This document shows positions 8,074 to 18,418 of a stretch of 64,000 nucleotides of DNA, piece after piece. Origin of the DNA: JAPKYZ01 sp033763835 (GTDB lineage Bacteria; Acidobacteriota; Terriglobia; Bryobacterales; Bryobacteraceae). The notes beneath the pieces are model-generated. The model did not search any database, was not told the DNA's origin, and saw only the letters and a program-made list of their open reading frames with translations. Each line of letters begins with the position of its first letter. Positions within the stretch are counted from its first letter, which is position 1. The stretch covers positions 124,001 through 188,000 of the forward strand of contig JANRJS010000008.1 of assembly GCA_033763835.1 (NCBI GenBank), written 5' to 3'. A program made the translations under genes and the position numbers.

Positions 8074-8901
8074 ATGGATTCCCGGCGCGATTTTCTGATG
8101 TCTTCTTTGCCGGTGGGCTATGCGCTCGCCGTGCAACCGATTTCCGCCCAGGCGATTTCGACCGATACGAGCGGTCTGGTGGCGGGCGAAGTGAAGCTGC
8201 CTTCGGGCGGCGTCGAGATTCCCGCTTACCGAGCCCATCCCGACAAGCCGGGCAAATTCCCGTTGATCCTGGTGGTGGAGGAGATTTTCGGCATCCACGA
8301 GCACATCAAGGACATGTGCCGCCGGTTCGCCAAGATGGGCCACTACGCGATCGCGCCCGAATGTTTCGCGCGCTACGGCGACCCGTCGAAGATTTCCGAT
8401 ATTCAGGCGCTGCTGCGCGACGTTGTGTCGAAGACGCCGGACTCGACCGTCCTCGCCGATCTCGATGCCGCCGCCGCGTACGCCGTCAAGTCCGGTAAGG
8501 CGGACGATTCGAAACTCGCCGTCACGGGTTGGTGCTGGGGCGGGCGGATCACGTGGCTGTACGCCGCGCACAATCCGAAAGTCAAAGCGGGCGGAGCCTG
8601 GTATGGCCGGCTGGTTGGCGCGAAAACCGAGTTGCAGCCCAAGTATCCGGTGGATATCGCCGGCGAACTGAAAGCGCCGGTGCTTGGACTGTATGGCGCG
8701 AAGGATCGGGGCATCCCGGTGGAGACCGTCGATCAGATGCGCGCCGCGCTCAAGGCGGCGGGCAAGCCTTCCGAAATTATCGTCTACCCCGAAGCCGACC
8801 ACGGCTTCAACGCCGACTATCGTCCTACTTACAACAAAGCCGCCGCCGAGGATGCTATGGCAAAGCTCGGCGCGTGGTTTAAAAAACACGGAGCCGCATA
8901 A
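8074..8901 (+). CDS. Dienelactone-hydrolase-family protein, exported
   Basis: This 275-residue alpha/beta hydrolase begins with a twin-arginine-like leader (MDSRRDFLMSSLPVGYALA), suggesting export as a folded enzyme. The catalytic Cys nucleophile appears in GWCWGG (near residue 154), the aspartate in GAKDRG (near 209) and the histidine in EADHGF (near 244). The VEEIFGIHEHIKDMCRRFA block near residue 70 is typical of dienelactone hydrolases, which open lactone rings in aromatic degradation; many homologues have unknown esterase substrates. It is followed by the S51 peptidase gene with a one-base overlap (TAATG), so the two are co-translated. The link with aromatic breakdown is not supported by neighbouring genes. 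Confidence 0.88.
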   Translation: MDSRRDFLMSSLPVGYALAVQPISAQAISTDTSGLVAGEVKLPSGGVEIPAYRAHPDKPGKFPLILVVEEIFGIHEHIKDMCRRFAKMGHYAIAPECFARYGDPSKISDIQALLRDVVSKTPDSTVLADLDAAAAYAVKSGKADDSKLAVTGWCWGGRITWLYAAHNPKVKAGGAWYGRLVGAKTELQPKYPVDIAGELKAPVLGLYGAKDRGIPVETVDQMRAALKAAGKPSEIIVYPEADHGFNADYRPTYNKAAAEDAMAKLGAWFKKHGAA

Positions 8902-9845
8902 TGCGTATTCTTCTCTCGATCCTCGCGCCGGTAGTGTGTCTGGCGCAGAGCAGTTACACCTACTACTTGACCGGTAGTTCCGCCGACGTGCAGCGAACCA
9001 CCGGCGGCGGAGCGATGTTGATGGGCGGAGGCACGGACGTGGACGACGCGTTCCGCTGGTTTATCGGAAAGTCGGGCGGAGGCGACATTGTCGTGATCCG
9101 GGCGTCCGGCTCCGACGGCTACAACCCGTACATCATGAGCCTGGGGACAGTGGATTCGGTGGAATCGATCGTGTTCCGCACGAAGTCCGCGTCCTCCGAT
9201 TCGTTCGTTCTCGACAAGATTCGCAAGGCGGAAGGGTTGTTCCTGGCGGGCGGCGATCAAGCGGATTACGTTCGCTTGTGGAAGGACACGCCGGTGGAGG
9301 ACGCGATTCGGGAACTCGTAGGCCGCGGAGTGCCGGTGGGCGGCACCAGCGCGGGTCTTGCGGTTCTCGGCCAGTTTTTCTTTAGCGCCGAGAAAGGCAC
9401 GGTCGATTCGGACGAGGCGCTGCGAAATCCTTACAACTTTCGGATGACACTGGGGCGCGATTTTCTCGACGTGCCCGAGCTGGCGTCGGTCATCACCGAC
9501 AGTCATTTCGGACAGCGCGATCGTTTGGGGCGTCTGGTGACGTTTCTGGCGCGTCTGATGCAGGACCGTTGGTCGATGTCGCCGCGCGGCATCGGCATCG
9601 ACGAACAGACGGCGGTGCTGGTGGAACCGGGCGGCGCGGCTTCGATCGTGGGCGTGGGCCAAGCGTGGTTCCTAAAGCCGACCGTCAACCCCACGGTTTG
9701 CCAATCGCGCACGCCGCTGACGTTCACCGGAGTGCAGCTCTATCGAGTGCGCAAGACCGGATCGTTCGACGTCGCCAGTTGGACCGGAGCGGGCGGCACG
9801 GCGGAGACGGTGAACGTCAACAACGGCGTGTTGACGCGCCAATAG
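8901..9845 (+). CDS. Cyanophycinase-like S51 family peptidase, secreted
   Basis: This 314-residue protein has a signal peptide (MRILLSILAPVVCLAQ). The S51 nucleophile elbow GGTSAGLAVL lies near residue 150, with the family's DSHFGQRDRLGRL block downstream and LAGGDQADYVRLW before it. S51 enzymes include cyanophycinase and aspartyl dipeptidase, serine hydrolases with a class-I glutamine-amidotransferase-like fold. The secreted form suggests extracellular peptide or polymer hydrolysis, but the exact substrate cannot be read. The C-terminal 50 residues form a separate beta-type tail. It overlaps the dienelactone hydrolase gene by one base and converges on the sugar dehydrogenase gene five bases away. 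Confidence 0.87.
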   Translation: MRILLSILAPVVCLAQSSYTYYLTGSSADVQRTTGGGAMLMGGGTDVDDAFRWFIGKSGGGDIVVIRASGSDGYNPYIMSLGTVDSVESIVFRTKSASSDSFVLDKIRKAEGLFLAGGDQADYVRLWKDTPVEDAIRELVGRGVPVGGTSAGLAVLGQFFFSAEKGTVDSDEALRNPYNFRMTLGRDFLDVPELASVITDSHFGQRDRLGRLVTFLARLMQDRWSMSPRGIGIDEQTAVLVEPGGAASIVGVGQAWFLKPTVNPTVCQSRTPLTFTGVQLYRVRKTGSFDVASWTGAGGTAETVNVNNGVLTRQ

Positions 9846-9850
9846 CTCGA

Positions 9851-11512
9851 CTAGCGGACGGTGAGCGTCAACACGTTCGCCGCCCGGCCGTCGGCTCCGA
9901 GGCGCAGGACCAGAGAGCCAGGGGCGAGCGTTCGCGGCAGCCGGATGTTGATCTGGTCGAGCCCGTCGTACTGCATTTGCGGACCGGCGTAAAGCAGATC
10001 TCCGATGTTCGTTGTAACGCCCGTAGCGTTCCGGAATCCGCTGCCGTAGAGCACCAGATAAACGTCGGCGTCGCGGACGGGAAGCGGAGCGAATAAATCG
10101 AGCGTTTCGCGCGATCCGTCAGCGCGTACGACCAGAGCCTGACCGGCGCTAAACAGACCCGGCGCCACGCGATCGACGGTCAACGGACCGCTCGCTACGA
10201 TTTCGGTTCCACGCCGCACGGTGAACGTTTGCCGGCCGCTGGGCGCGTTCGGGACGACGAAGTTCGCTTGCGAGTCGGTGGTGAAGAACGGCGCGGCGCG
10301 CAGGCCCGCGATCTCGACTTCGGTAGCTCCCGCGAGTCCCGTTCCGAAGATCGTGGCAATGCCGTTCGCCGCCACCGTTCCGCGCGCGAAACTCGCCGCG
10401 TTAGCGGCCACGTTGGCGACGATGCGGCGGACCTGCCCGCCGTTGGCGTACGTAGTGTAGTAGAGGTCGCCGCGATAAAACGTGGCGTGGATAAGGCTGA
10501 ACGACCCGAACCCGCGCGCGAACTCGGTGAACGCGCCGCGGGCGCCGGTCTGGAAAAACCGCCCGCAGACGAAATCGCCGAACAGATACACGCCGTCGTA
10601 TTCGGGGTTCCAGTACCCGTTGGGTACGAAAGCGCCTGCGGAAATCGAGGAGCATCCGCTTTCGTGCGAATAAGCCCATAGCGGCTCAATGTAGCGTGGG
10701 TCCGGGCTGCAATTATTCGACGCGCCGTTTGGGCAAGGCCCTTCGCGGACGTTCCAACCGTAATCGCCGCCTTGCACCGCTTCGTCGATCTCTTCCCAAC
10801 GCTCCTGTCCGACGTCGTTGATGAAGAACCGGGTGGTGGAGGAGTTCGGATCCATGGCGATGCGGAACGGATTGCGCAATCCCATGGCGTAGATCTGATA
10901 AGGGCCGCCGGTGCGTGGCACGCGGAGAATTTTGCCGAGCGTCCCTTGCGGATTGCGGGAAGCCGGATTCTGGCCATTGCACAACGAAGGATTGGCCGGA
11001 TCGCATCCGTTGTCGCCCACGCTGACATAGAGCCATCCGTCTTTGCCGATTTGCAAGTCGCCGCCGTTGTGATTGCTATTGAACGAGGGGATGTCGTCGA
11101 TCAGGACTTGCTCGGTCGCCGGGTCGATCGCGCCGTTGCGGAACAGGAACGAAGAGACGCGATTTACGGGAGTGGTAGACGTGCGATTCGTACAATCGCG
11201 TCCCGGGCCGCGATACGTATAGAAAAGATACACGCGCTCCTGATCGGGATCGATGGCGACGCCGAGCAGCCCGCGCTCGCTATTGGTGCAGATCGCGGTT
11301 AAGGTTAGCACCGGAGCGGGCGCGATCGCGCCGTCGCGCAGCAATCGCACGGCGCCTCCTTGCGAGGTCACCAGCGCACGGCCGTCGTCGAAAAACGCGA
11401 TGGCGGTGGGTTGCGGGACCGCGCCGACCAGCCGGTCGACAAAACCGGGCGGTAATGTTTGGGCGAAAGCCGGAAGGGCCGAAAGGAAAAGGATGGAAGG
11501 GATGATTTTCAT
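9851..11512 (-). CDS. PQQ-type glucose/sorbosone dehydrogenase-like protein with TIGR03437 domain
   Basis: The 553-residue protein has a signal peptide (MKIIPSILFLSALPAFAQ). A six-bladed propeller of the soluble PQQ glucose dehydrogenase/sorbosone dehydrogenase type spans about residues 20-360; blocks include LLGVAIDPD, NHNGGDLQIGKDGWLYVSVGD, GLRNPFRIAMDP and GEVGQERWEEID-like DVGQERWEEID. From about residue 365 (NAASFARGTVAANGIATIFG) it continues into the Solibacter-type TIGR03437 beta domain. Export and sugar oxidation in the periplasm or at the surface are inferred. Its start codon is only 27 bases from gcvT, so both promoters must overlap coding sequence. Confidence 0.87.
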   Translation of the reverse strand: MKIIPSILFLSALPAFAQTLPPGFVDRLVGAVPQPTAIAFFDDGRALVTSQGGAVRLLRDGAIAPAPVLTLTAICTNSERGLLGVAIDPDQERVYLFYTYRGPGRDCTNRTSTTPVNRVSSFLFRNGAIDPATEQVLIDDIPSFNSNHNGGDLQIGKDGWLYVSVGDNGCDPANPSLCNGQNPASRNPQGTLGKILRVPRTGGPYQIYAMGLRNPFRIAMDPNSSTTRFFINDVGQERWEEIDEAVQGGDYGWNVREGPCPNGASNNCSPDPRYIEPLWAYSHESGCSSISAGAFVPNGYWNPEYDGVYLFGDFVCGRFFQTGARGAFTEFARGFGSFSLIHATFYRGDLYYTTYANGGQVRRIVANVAANAASFARGTVAANGIATIFGTGLAGATEVEIAGLRAAPFFTTDSQANFVVPNAPSGRQTFTVRRGTEIVASGPLTVDRVAPGLFSAGQALVVRADGSRETLDLFAPLPVRDADVYLVLYGSGFRNATGVTTNIGDLLYAGPQMQYDGLDQINIRLPRTLAPGSLVLRLGADGRAANVLTLTVR

Positions 11513-11539
11513 GAGCGCTTGCTACACTAAAAATTCCAA

Positions 11540-12646
<1,107 letters not shown>

Positions 12647-12650
12647 AGAC

Positions 12651-13028
12651 ATGTATCCCGAGAATTACCGTTACACCAAGGAACACGAGTGGGTGCTGGT
12701 CGAAGGCGACACGGGCACCGTCGGCATCACGCACCACGCGCAGAACGAACTGGGCGACATCGTCTACGTCGATCTGCCGAAAATCGGCCTGGCCGTCGCG
12801 CAAGGCAAGACGCTGGGTTCCGTGGAATCGGTGAAGGCGGTGTCGGACATCTATTCGCCCGTCACCGGCGAGGTGATGGAGACGAATGCGTTGCTAGGCA
12901 CCGCGCCGGAAAAGCTCAACGAAGATCCACACGGCGCGGCTTGGTTAGTGAAGCTGAAATTGACCGCTCCCGCGGAAATTGAGCAACTCATGACCGCCGC
13001 CGATTATCAAACCTATATCGGGGGATAG
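12651..13028 (+). CDS. gcvH: Glycine cleavage system H protein
   Basis: The 125-residue lipoyl carrier shuttles the aminomethyl intermediate between the P, T and L proteins. The lipoylated lysine is K62 in ESVKAVSDIYSP, the family consensus. The N-terminus (YPENYRYTKEHEWV) and the NEDPHGAAWLVKL block are also canonical. It lies four bases after gcvT and three before gcvPA. Lipoylation could come from the LipB encoded at 45619-46254 in the same window; that link is inference. Confidence 0.97.
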   Translation: MYPENYRYTKEHEWVLVEGDTGTVGITHHAQNELGDIVYVDLPKIGLAVAQGKTLGSVESVKAVSDIYSPVTGEVMETNALLGTAPEKLNEDPHGAAWLVKLKLTAPAEIEQLMTAADYQTYIGG

Positions 13029-13031
13029 AGA

Positions 13032-14339
13032 TTGCGTTACCTTCCTAAGTCGGATGCCGAGCGCCAAGAGATGCTCGGGGCGATTGGAGTGCGGTCGATC
13101 GAAGAGTTGATCGGCCATTTGCCGGGCGATGCGAAATTCAACCGTGCATTGACCATCCCGCCGGGCAAAAGCGAATTCGAGATCGTCGATTACTTTAAAG
13201 AACGCGGATCGCGCTGCGCCGTCGGTTATGCGACGTTTCTCGGCGCGGGGGTTTACAACCATTACCGTCCCGTGGTGGCGGACACGATCGTCCAGCGCGG
13301 CGAGTTCCTGACTTCTTATACGCCGTATCAAGCCGAGATTTCGCAAGGTACGCTGACGCAGATTTTCGAGTTTCAGACGATGGTCTGCCAGTTGACCGGC
13401 ATGGAAGTGGCGAACGCGTCGATGTACGACGGGTCGTCGGCGGTGCCGGAAGCCGCCATGATGGCCGTCCGCATTACCGGGCGTAATAAGACGCTAGTGG
13501 CGAAGACCGTTCATCCCGAATATCGCGAGGTGCTGGCGACATACACCAAGCACCAGCACATGCCGGTGGCCGAAATCGGCTACGACAGCGAGACCGGAAA
13601 GCTCGACCTACGGGATGTCGCCGCGAAGCTCGACGACGATACGGCGTGCGTGATTGTGCAGTCGCCGAACTTCTTCGGAACGGTCGAGGATTTGGACGAA
13701 CTCGCGGCGCTGGTCCACAAGCGCGGCGCGTTACTGGTGTATGTGTTCACCGAAGCGGTTTCCCTAGGGTTGCTGGAGCCGCCGTATATGGCCGACATCG
13801 TCGTCGGCGAATTGCAGAGCTTCTGTATTTCGCCCGCGTATGGCGGACCGTTCGCGGGCATCATCGCGACGAAGGAGAAGTTCATTCGGCAGATTCCCGG
13901 ACGACTGGTGGGAGAGACTCGCGACGGCGATGGCAAGCGGGCGTTTTGCCTGACTCTCTCGACGCGCGAGCAGCACATCCGCCGCGAGAAGGCGACCTCG
14001 AACATCTGCACCAATCAGGCGCTGATCGCGCTGATGGGTACGGTGCACATGAGCCTATTTGGCAAAGAAGGTTTACGCGAGTTAGCGCACCAGAACCTGT
14101 CAAAAGCGCACTACTTAGCGAGTAAGTTGACACGCCGCTTCGACGCTCCGTTCTTCAATGAGTTTGTGGCAAAGGTAGGCGATCCCGATCAGTTGAACGC
14201 CAAGCTGCTCGAACGGAAAATCGTCGGCGGGTTGGCGCTGGGACGCTTCTACCCCGAGCTGGCCGATTGCATGCTGTTGTGCGCGACCGAAACGACCAAG
14301 AAAGAAGCCATGGACCAACTGGCGGAGGCGGCGCAATGA
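13032..14339 (+). CDS. gcvPA: Glycine dehydrogenase (decarboxylating) subunit 1
   Basis: This 435-residue protein is the N-terminal half of the split P protein. It forms a heterotetramer with GcvPB and decarboxylates glycine. The usual MRYLPKSDAERQEML start, YTPYQAEISQGTLQ-like block (SYTPYQAEISQGTLTQI), the YDGSSAVPEAAMM segment and FCLTLSTREQHIRREKATSNIC are clear. The start codon is TTG at 13032; no ATG or GTG gives the conserved N-terminus. It overlaps gcvPB by four bases (ATGA), typical of translational coupling between subunits of one enzyme. Confidence 0.96.
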   Translation: MRYLPKSDAERQEMLGAIGVRSIEELIGHLPGDAKFNRALTIPPGKSEFEIVDYFKERGSRCAVGYATFLGAGVYNHYRPVVADTIVQRGEFLTSYTPYQAEISQGTLTQIFEFQTMVCQLTGMEVANASMYDGSSAVPEAAMMAVRITGRNKTLVAKTVHPEYREVLATYTKHQHMPVAEIGYDSETGKLDLRDVAAKLDDDTACVIVQSPNFFGTVEDLDELAALVHKRGALLVYVFTEAVSLGLLEPPYMADIVVGELQSFCISPAYGGPFAGIIATKEKFIRQIPGRLVGETRDGDGKRAFCLTLSTREQHIRREKATSNICTNQALIALMGTVHMSLFGKEGLRELAHQNLSKAHYLASKLTRRFDAPFFNEFVAKVGDPDQLNAKLLERKIVGGLALGRFYPELADCMLLCATETTKKEAMDQLAEAAQ

Positions 14340-15838
14340 TTCGCAAAGTTACTTCTCATCCCACACAGAACGAATCGCTGCTGTTTGAAATGAGTTCTCC
14401 GGGCAAGAAGGGCTATCAACTACCCGAACTCGACGTCCCGGCGGTGGATCCGAAGAAAGCGCTGGGCGCGAAAAACGTTCGCGCGGAAATCGACGGATTT
14501 CCCGAGGTCAGCGAAGTGGAAGTGATTCGCCACTTCACGCGCTTGTCCACTTGGAATTACGCGATCGATCTGGGTCTGTATCCGCTCGGCTCTTGCACGA
14601 TGAAGTACAACCCACGCGTCAACGAACTGGTGGCGCGTACGGAAGGCCTGGCCTGGGCGCACCCGTATCAACCGGAATCGCTCGCCCAAGGCGCGATGGA
14701 AGTGATCGCGACGCTCGAGTGCGCGCTCGCCGAAATCACGGGCATGGACGGCGTGACGCTGCAACCCGCCGCCGGAGCGCACGGCGAGATGACCGGAATC
14801 TTGATGGTGCGGGCCGCCCTCGAAAAACAAGGCAATCCGCGCAAGAAAGTGTTGTGCCCCGATTCGGCGCATGGGACGAATCCGGCCACAGCGCACATGG
14901 TCGGCTACGAGGTGGTGAACATCAAGTCCAACGATCTGGGCATGGTGGACGTGGCGTCGCTGGCGGCGGCGGTGGACGGCGACACGGCGGCGCTGATGGT
15001 GACCAATCCGAACACGGTGGGCGTGTTCGAGGAGCACATCGTGCAGGTGGCGAAGATTCTGCACGACAAGGGCGCGATGGTGTACATGGACGGCGCGAAT
15101 ATGAATGCGCTGGTGGGCGTGGCGCGTCCCGGAGACTTCGGCGTCGACGTGATGCACCTCAACCTGCATAAGACGTTTTCGACTCCGCACGGCGGCGGCG
15201 GACCTGGATCGGGCGCGGTGGCGTTCCGGTCGCATCTCGAACCGTTCGCGCCCACGCCGCGCTTGCGGCACAAGGACGGAACGTATTCCTGGGATTACGA
15301 CCGTCCGGACTCGATCGGCAGAGTGCGCGCCTACTACGGCAATTTCGGCGTGCTGGTGCGGGCGCTGGCGTACATCATGGCGCATGGCGGTCCGGGGTTG
15401 CGCAACGCGACGCTCGACGCGATTCTGAACGCGAATTATATTCGCAAGGGCCTCGAAGCCTACTACGATTTGCCGTACAAATCGCCCTGTATGCACGAGG
15501 TGGTTTTCTCGGACGATCGGCAATCGGCGAAAGGCGTCAAGACGGGCGACATCGCGAAGCGGCTGATCGATTACGGCTTCCATCCGTACACGGTTTCGTT
15601 CCCGCTAATTGTGCATGGCGCGCTGATGATCGAGCCGACGGAGACGGAGTCGAAGCAAGAGATCGACCTGTTTATCGATGCGATGCAATCGATCGCGCGC
15701 GAGATCGACGAGAATCCGGACGTGGTGTTGAAAGCGCCTCACTCGACCCGCACTCGCCGAGTGGACGAGGTGACGGCGGCGCGCAAGCCCGTGGTACGCT
15801 GGCGTCCGGCGGTGCCCGCCGCTCGCGCCGCGGACTAA
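14336..15838 (+). CDS. gcvPB: Glycine dehydrogenase (decarboxylating) subunit 2
   Basis: This 500-residue subunit carries pyridoxal phosphate. The Schiff-base lysine is K279 in HLNLHKTFSTPHGGGGPG. Upstream, LYPLGSCTMKYNPRVNE and TLQPAAGAHGEMTG are the expected active-site blocks. A longer frame exists from 14267, but ATG 14336 overlaps the gcvPA stop and gives the family-standard start. With gcvT, gcvH and gcvPA it makes a complete cleavage system apart from the L protein, which the lpd gene at 46266-47648 could provide. The following glycosyltransferase gene starts immediately after its stop, so read-through transcription is expected. Confidence 0.96.
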   Translation: MIRKVTSHPTQNESLLFEMSSPGKKGYQLPELDVPAVDPKKALGAKNVRAEIDGFPEVSEVEVIRHFTRLSTWNYAIDLGLYPLGSCTMKYNPRVNELVARTEGLAWAHPYQPESLAQGAMEVIATLECALAEITGMDGVTLQPAAGAHGEMTGILMVRAALEKQGNPRKKVLCPDSAHGTNPATAHMVGYEVVNIKSNDLGMVDVASLAAAVDGDTAALMVTNPNTVGVFEEHIVQVAKILHDKGAMVYMDGANMNALVGVARPGDFGVDVMHLNLHKTFSTPHGGGGPGSGAVAFRSHLEPFAPTPRLRHKDGTYSWDYDRPDSIGRVRAYYGNFGVLVRALAYIMAHGGPGLRNATLDAILNANYIRKGLEAYYDLPYKSPCMHEVVFSDDRQSAKGVKTGDIAKRLIDYGFHPYTVSFPLIVHGALMIEPTETESKQEIDLFIDAMQSIAREIDENPDVVLKAPHSTRTRRVDEVTAARKPVVRWRPAVPAARAAD

Positions 15839-17611
15839 GTGCACTTACGCCTGCTTCTCGCCTTCGTCATCGTCACTCGGTTGCCGTTCTTGTGGCAGCC
15901 GATCCAAGGCGACGATCTCTACTATCTGTACGGCGCGCAACACGCGCAGATCGATCCGGCGCATCCGCATCAAGCGAAGTATTTTTTTCAGGGGCGCGAG
16001 GTGTCGATGCTCGGCCATCCGCATCCGCCGCTGAACGCGTGGATCCTCGGCGGATTGCTCGCGGCGCGGGGCGATATCGACGAAGTGCTTTTCCACGGCG
16101 TCTACTTACTCTTCTCGCTGATTTGCGCGGCGGCAATGTACGCGCTCGCACGAAAGTTCGCGCCGGGGCGGGAATTGCTGGCGTCGTTGTTGTTTCTCTC
16201 GACGCCGGTACTGTGGGTTTCGGGAACGTCGCTTGAGAGCGATCTGCCGTTCCTCGCGTTGTGGATGTCGGGGCTCGCGCTGTGGGTGCATGGGCGCGTC
16301 TGGCCGGCGGTGGTTCCGCTGTTGTTGAGCGGGCTCGCGGCGTATCAGGCGGTAGCGCTGATTCCGGTGTTGTGGCTGGCGCGGCGGTCTTGGCTGGCGA
16401 TCGCACCGGCTGTGGGAGTGGTGGCGTATCAGGTGTTCGAGTACCTGAGCGCGGGCGTGTTTCCGATTCTCGCTACTGCCGGTTATTTTTCCGAGTATGG
16501 GTTGCAGCGCTGGCAAGCGAAGTTACTCAACGCGGCGGCACTGACGGCTCATCTGCCTTGGCTTTCGGGACCGGTGGCGATGTTCCAGCCTTCGTGGTGG
16601 CTCGCTTTGGGATTGCCCACCGCGCTGGTCGATTGGCATCCGCTGTTTTGGTTGTCGTTTGCCATCGGGTTGGTGGTGTTGGTCAAGATCGACGGATTTC
16701 TGGGATGGTGGGTACGAATCTTTTTCGCGGCGGCGTTGATTTTGTTCTTCGCGGGGTCGGCGCGTTACTTACTGCCCATCGCGCCTGCGCTCGCGCTCTG
16801 GGCGGCGGCTAAGTTATCGGAAGAGCGGCTGACTTACGCAGTCGCCGCGCAAATGATGCTTGCAGGCTTGCTTGCTTTGACGAACTACCAGCACTGGCAA
16901 ACTTACAAAGATTTCGCGCTCGCGAATGTGGTGCCGGACCGCCGAGTGTGGGTGGATGGCGAATGGGGGTTCCGCTACTACGCCGAATCGCGCGGAGCGG
17001 TGGCGTTGCCGCAAGGGCGGCGTATGCAGGATGGCGACCGGTTGCTCGAACAAGAGCTCGCGCATGGGAATCGTTCGTCGAACTTGCCCGTGCTTGCGCA
17101 GCGCGAGATTCGCCCGTCGTTGCCGCTATGCCTCATCGGGACGAACTGCCGCTCCGGCTGGTCGAGCGTCGCGTTTGGGTTGCGGCCGTTCGATGTCTCC
17201 TTCGCGCCGCTCGATACGGTGCGATTGCGCGCCGTCGCCGAGCGCGCGCCCACGGTGAGCTTTCTGCAGATGAACGCGCCGGAGTGCGAGTATCAGTTGC
17301 TCGGCGGGTTTTTCTCGCTCGAAGAGAATCGCTACCGCTGGATGGCGCCGCGGGGGGAAGTGGCGCTGGTGGGGAAGGGCGGTCCGCTGACCATCGAGAT
17401 CTACGCCACGGAGGAGCGGGCGTTGACCGTTTCGGCGAACGGGCGAGCGCTAGGAACTTACAACTTGAAAATGGGTCTGCAAACGATCGCGACGCCTCCG
17501 GTCGATGCCGCCGATCGGGTGATCGTCACACTGACCATCGACCGTCCGGTGAAAGCTCCCGGGGATTCGCGCGAGCTCGGCGCGATCGTGCAATCAATCG
17601 GCTTTCAGTAA
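15839..17611 (+). CDS. GT-C type membrane glycosyltransferase
   Basis: The 590-residue protein starts at a GTG that follows the gcvPB stop with no gap. Roughly ten hydrophobic segments span residues 1-350, and an acidic pair in the first external loop (QPIQGDDLYYLYG, near residue 24) is the usual catalytic site of GT-C enzymes such as ArnT or dolichyl-phosphate-mannose mannosyltransferases. The C-terminal 230 residues form a soluble, beta-rich domain. Such enzymes move a sugar from a polyprenyl-phosphate donor to an envelope acceptor on the outer face of the membrane. Donor and acceptor are not predictable. It converges on and overlaps the NHL gene by 18 bases. Confidence 0.75.
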   Translation: MHLRLLLAFVIVTRLPFLWQPIQGDDLYYLYGAQHAQIDPAHPHQAKYFFQGREVSMLGHPHPPLNAWILGGLLAARGDIDEVLFHGVYLLFSLICAAAMYALARKFAPGRELLASLLFLSTPVLWVSGTSLESDLPFLALWMSGLALWVHGRVWPAVVPLLLSGLAAYQAVALIPVLWLARRSWLAIAPAVGVVAYQVFEYLSAGVFPILATAGYFSEYGLQRWQAKLLNAAALTAHLPWLSGPVAMFQPSWWLALGLPTALVDWHPLFWLSFAIGLVVLVKIDGFLGWWVRIFFAAALILFFAGSARYLLPIAPALALWAAAKLSEERLTYAVAAQMMLAGLLALTNYQHWQTYKDFALANVVPDRRVWVDGEWGFRYYAESRGAVALPQGRRMQDGDRLLEQELAHGNRSSNLPVLAQREIRPSLPLCLIGTNCRSGWSSVAFGLRPFDVSFAPLDTVRLRAVAERAPTVSFLQMNAPECEYQLLGGFFSLEENRYRWMAPRGEVALVGKGGPLTIEIYATEERALTVSANGRALGTYNLKMGLQTIATPPVDAADRVIVTLTIDRPVKAPGDSRELGAIVQSIGFQ

Positions 17612-18418
17612 GAGCACGCGGTGATACTCGCTATCGCCGACTAGAATGCCGCCCGCGCGGGTCATCGAAATTCCGTGGGGCCGCTTCAACTTATCGAGAA
17701 CGACTTTCCGTTCGCCCGTCTTCGCGTCAAGGAACGTAACTTCGTGGCTCTCCGTATCGGCGATGTAGACGCCGCCTTTCTTTTGCGACCAAACGATGCC
17801 TTTCGGACCGTGCAGCTTTTCGGCAAGCACGGTGTGCGACTTATTCGGGTAATCCACCTTCCACACCGCATTGCCCTCTCGCAAGGCGAGCCACAGCGTA
17901 CCGTCGGGCGAAAACGCCATCGCGCGCGGGCCGCGCACGGGAGAATCCTCGCCGCCCAGCCACGTCTCGATAATGCCGGTTTTCAGGTCCACGCGGCGGA
18001 CGCGGTGATTGCGGATGTCGCAAATCAGTAAGCGGCCTTGCGGGTCGAACTCGATTGCATGCGGCTGGTTCAATTGCGCCTTCGCCGCTGGACCGCCGTC
18101 GCCGGAGAATCCAGGCTCGCCCGTGCCGGCGATCACGGTTAACTCGCCGGTCTTCTTGTCGCGACGCTTCACCTGGTGCGCTTTCATATCGACGAAAAAC
18201 ATGTGCCCGGCCTTGTCGAAACGGACTTCGTAAGGCTCGTTTTGACCCTCGACGATCGCCGTGAGTTTCTTGGTCTTCGGCTCGAAGCGGTAAATCTTGT
18301 GGTCGTCGATGGAGCAGATGTAGATCGCTTTATCGGGACCTTCCACCAGCCCATAAGGGTTTTTCACTTCGGTGAGCACATCAAAGGAAGCGGCGAGCAG
18401 CAGCAAGTACGTCGTCAA
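17594..18418 (-). CDS. NHL/SMP-30-like beta-propeller protein
   Basis: This 274-residue protein consists of repeated NHL-type blades (for example GLVEGPDKAIYICSIDDHKIYRF, QPHAIEFDPQGRLLICDIRNH and HGISMTRAGGILVGDSEYHR). A short hydrophobic N-terminus (MTTYLLLLAAS) may act as a signal peptide. The GTGEPGFSGDGGPA motif is common in bacterial NHL repeat proteins of unknown role. Ligand or enzymatic activity cannot be told. Its start overlaps the end of the glycosyltransferase-9 gene by 38 bases, and its end overlaps the membrane glycosyltransferase gene. Confidence 0.8.
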   Translation of the reverse strand: MTTYLLLLAASFDVLTEVKNPYGLVEGPDKAIYICSIDDHKIYRFEPKTKKLTAIVEGQNEPYEVRFDKAGHMFFVDMKAHQVKRRDKKTGELTVIAGTGEPGFSGDGGPAAKAQLNQPHAIEFDPQGRLLICDIRNHRVRRVDLKTGIIETWLGGEDSPVRGPRAMAFSPDGTLWLALREGNAVWKVDYPNKSHTVLAEKLHGPKGIVWSQKKGGVYIADTESHEVTFLDAKTGERKVVLDKLKRPHGISMTRAGGILVGDSEYHRVLLLKAD

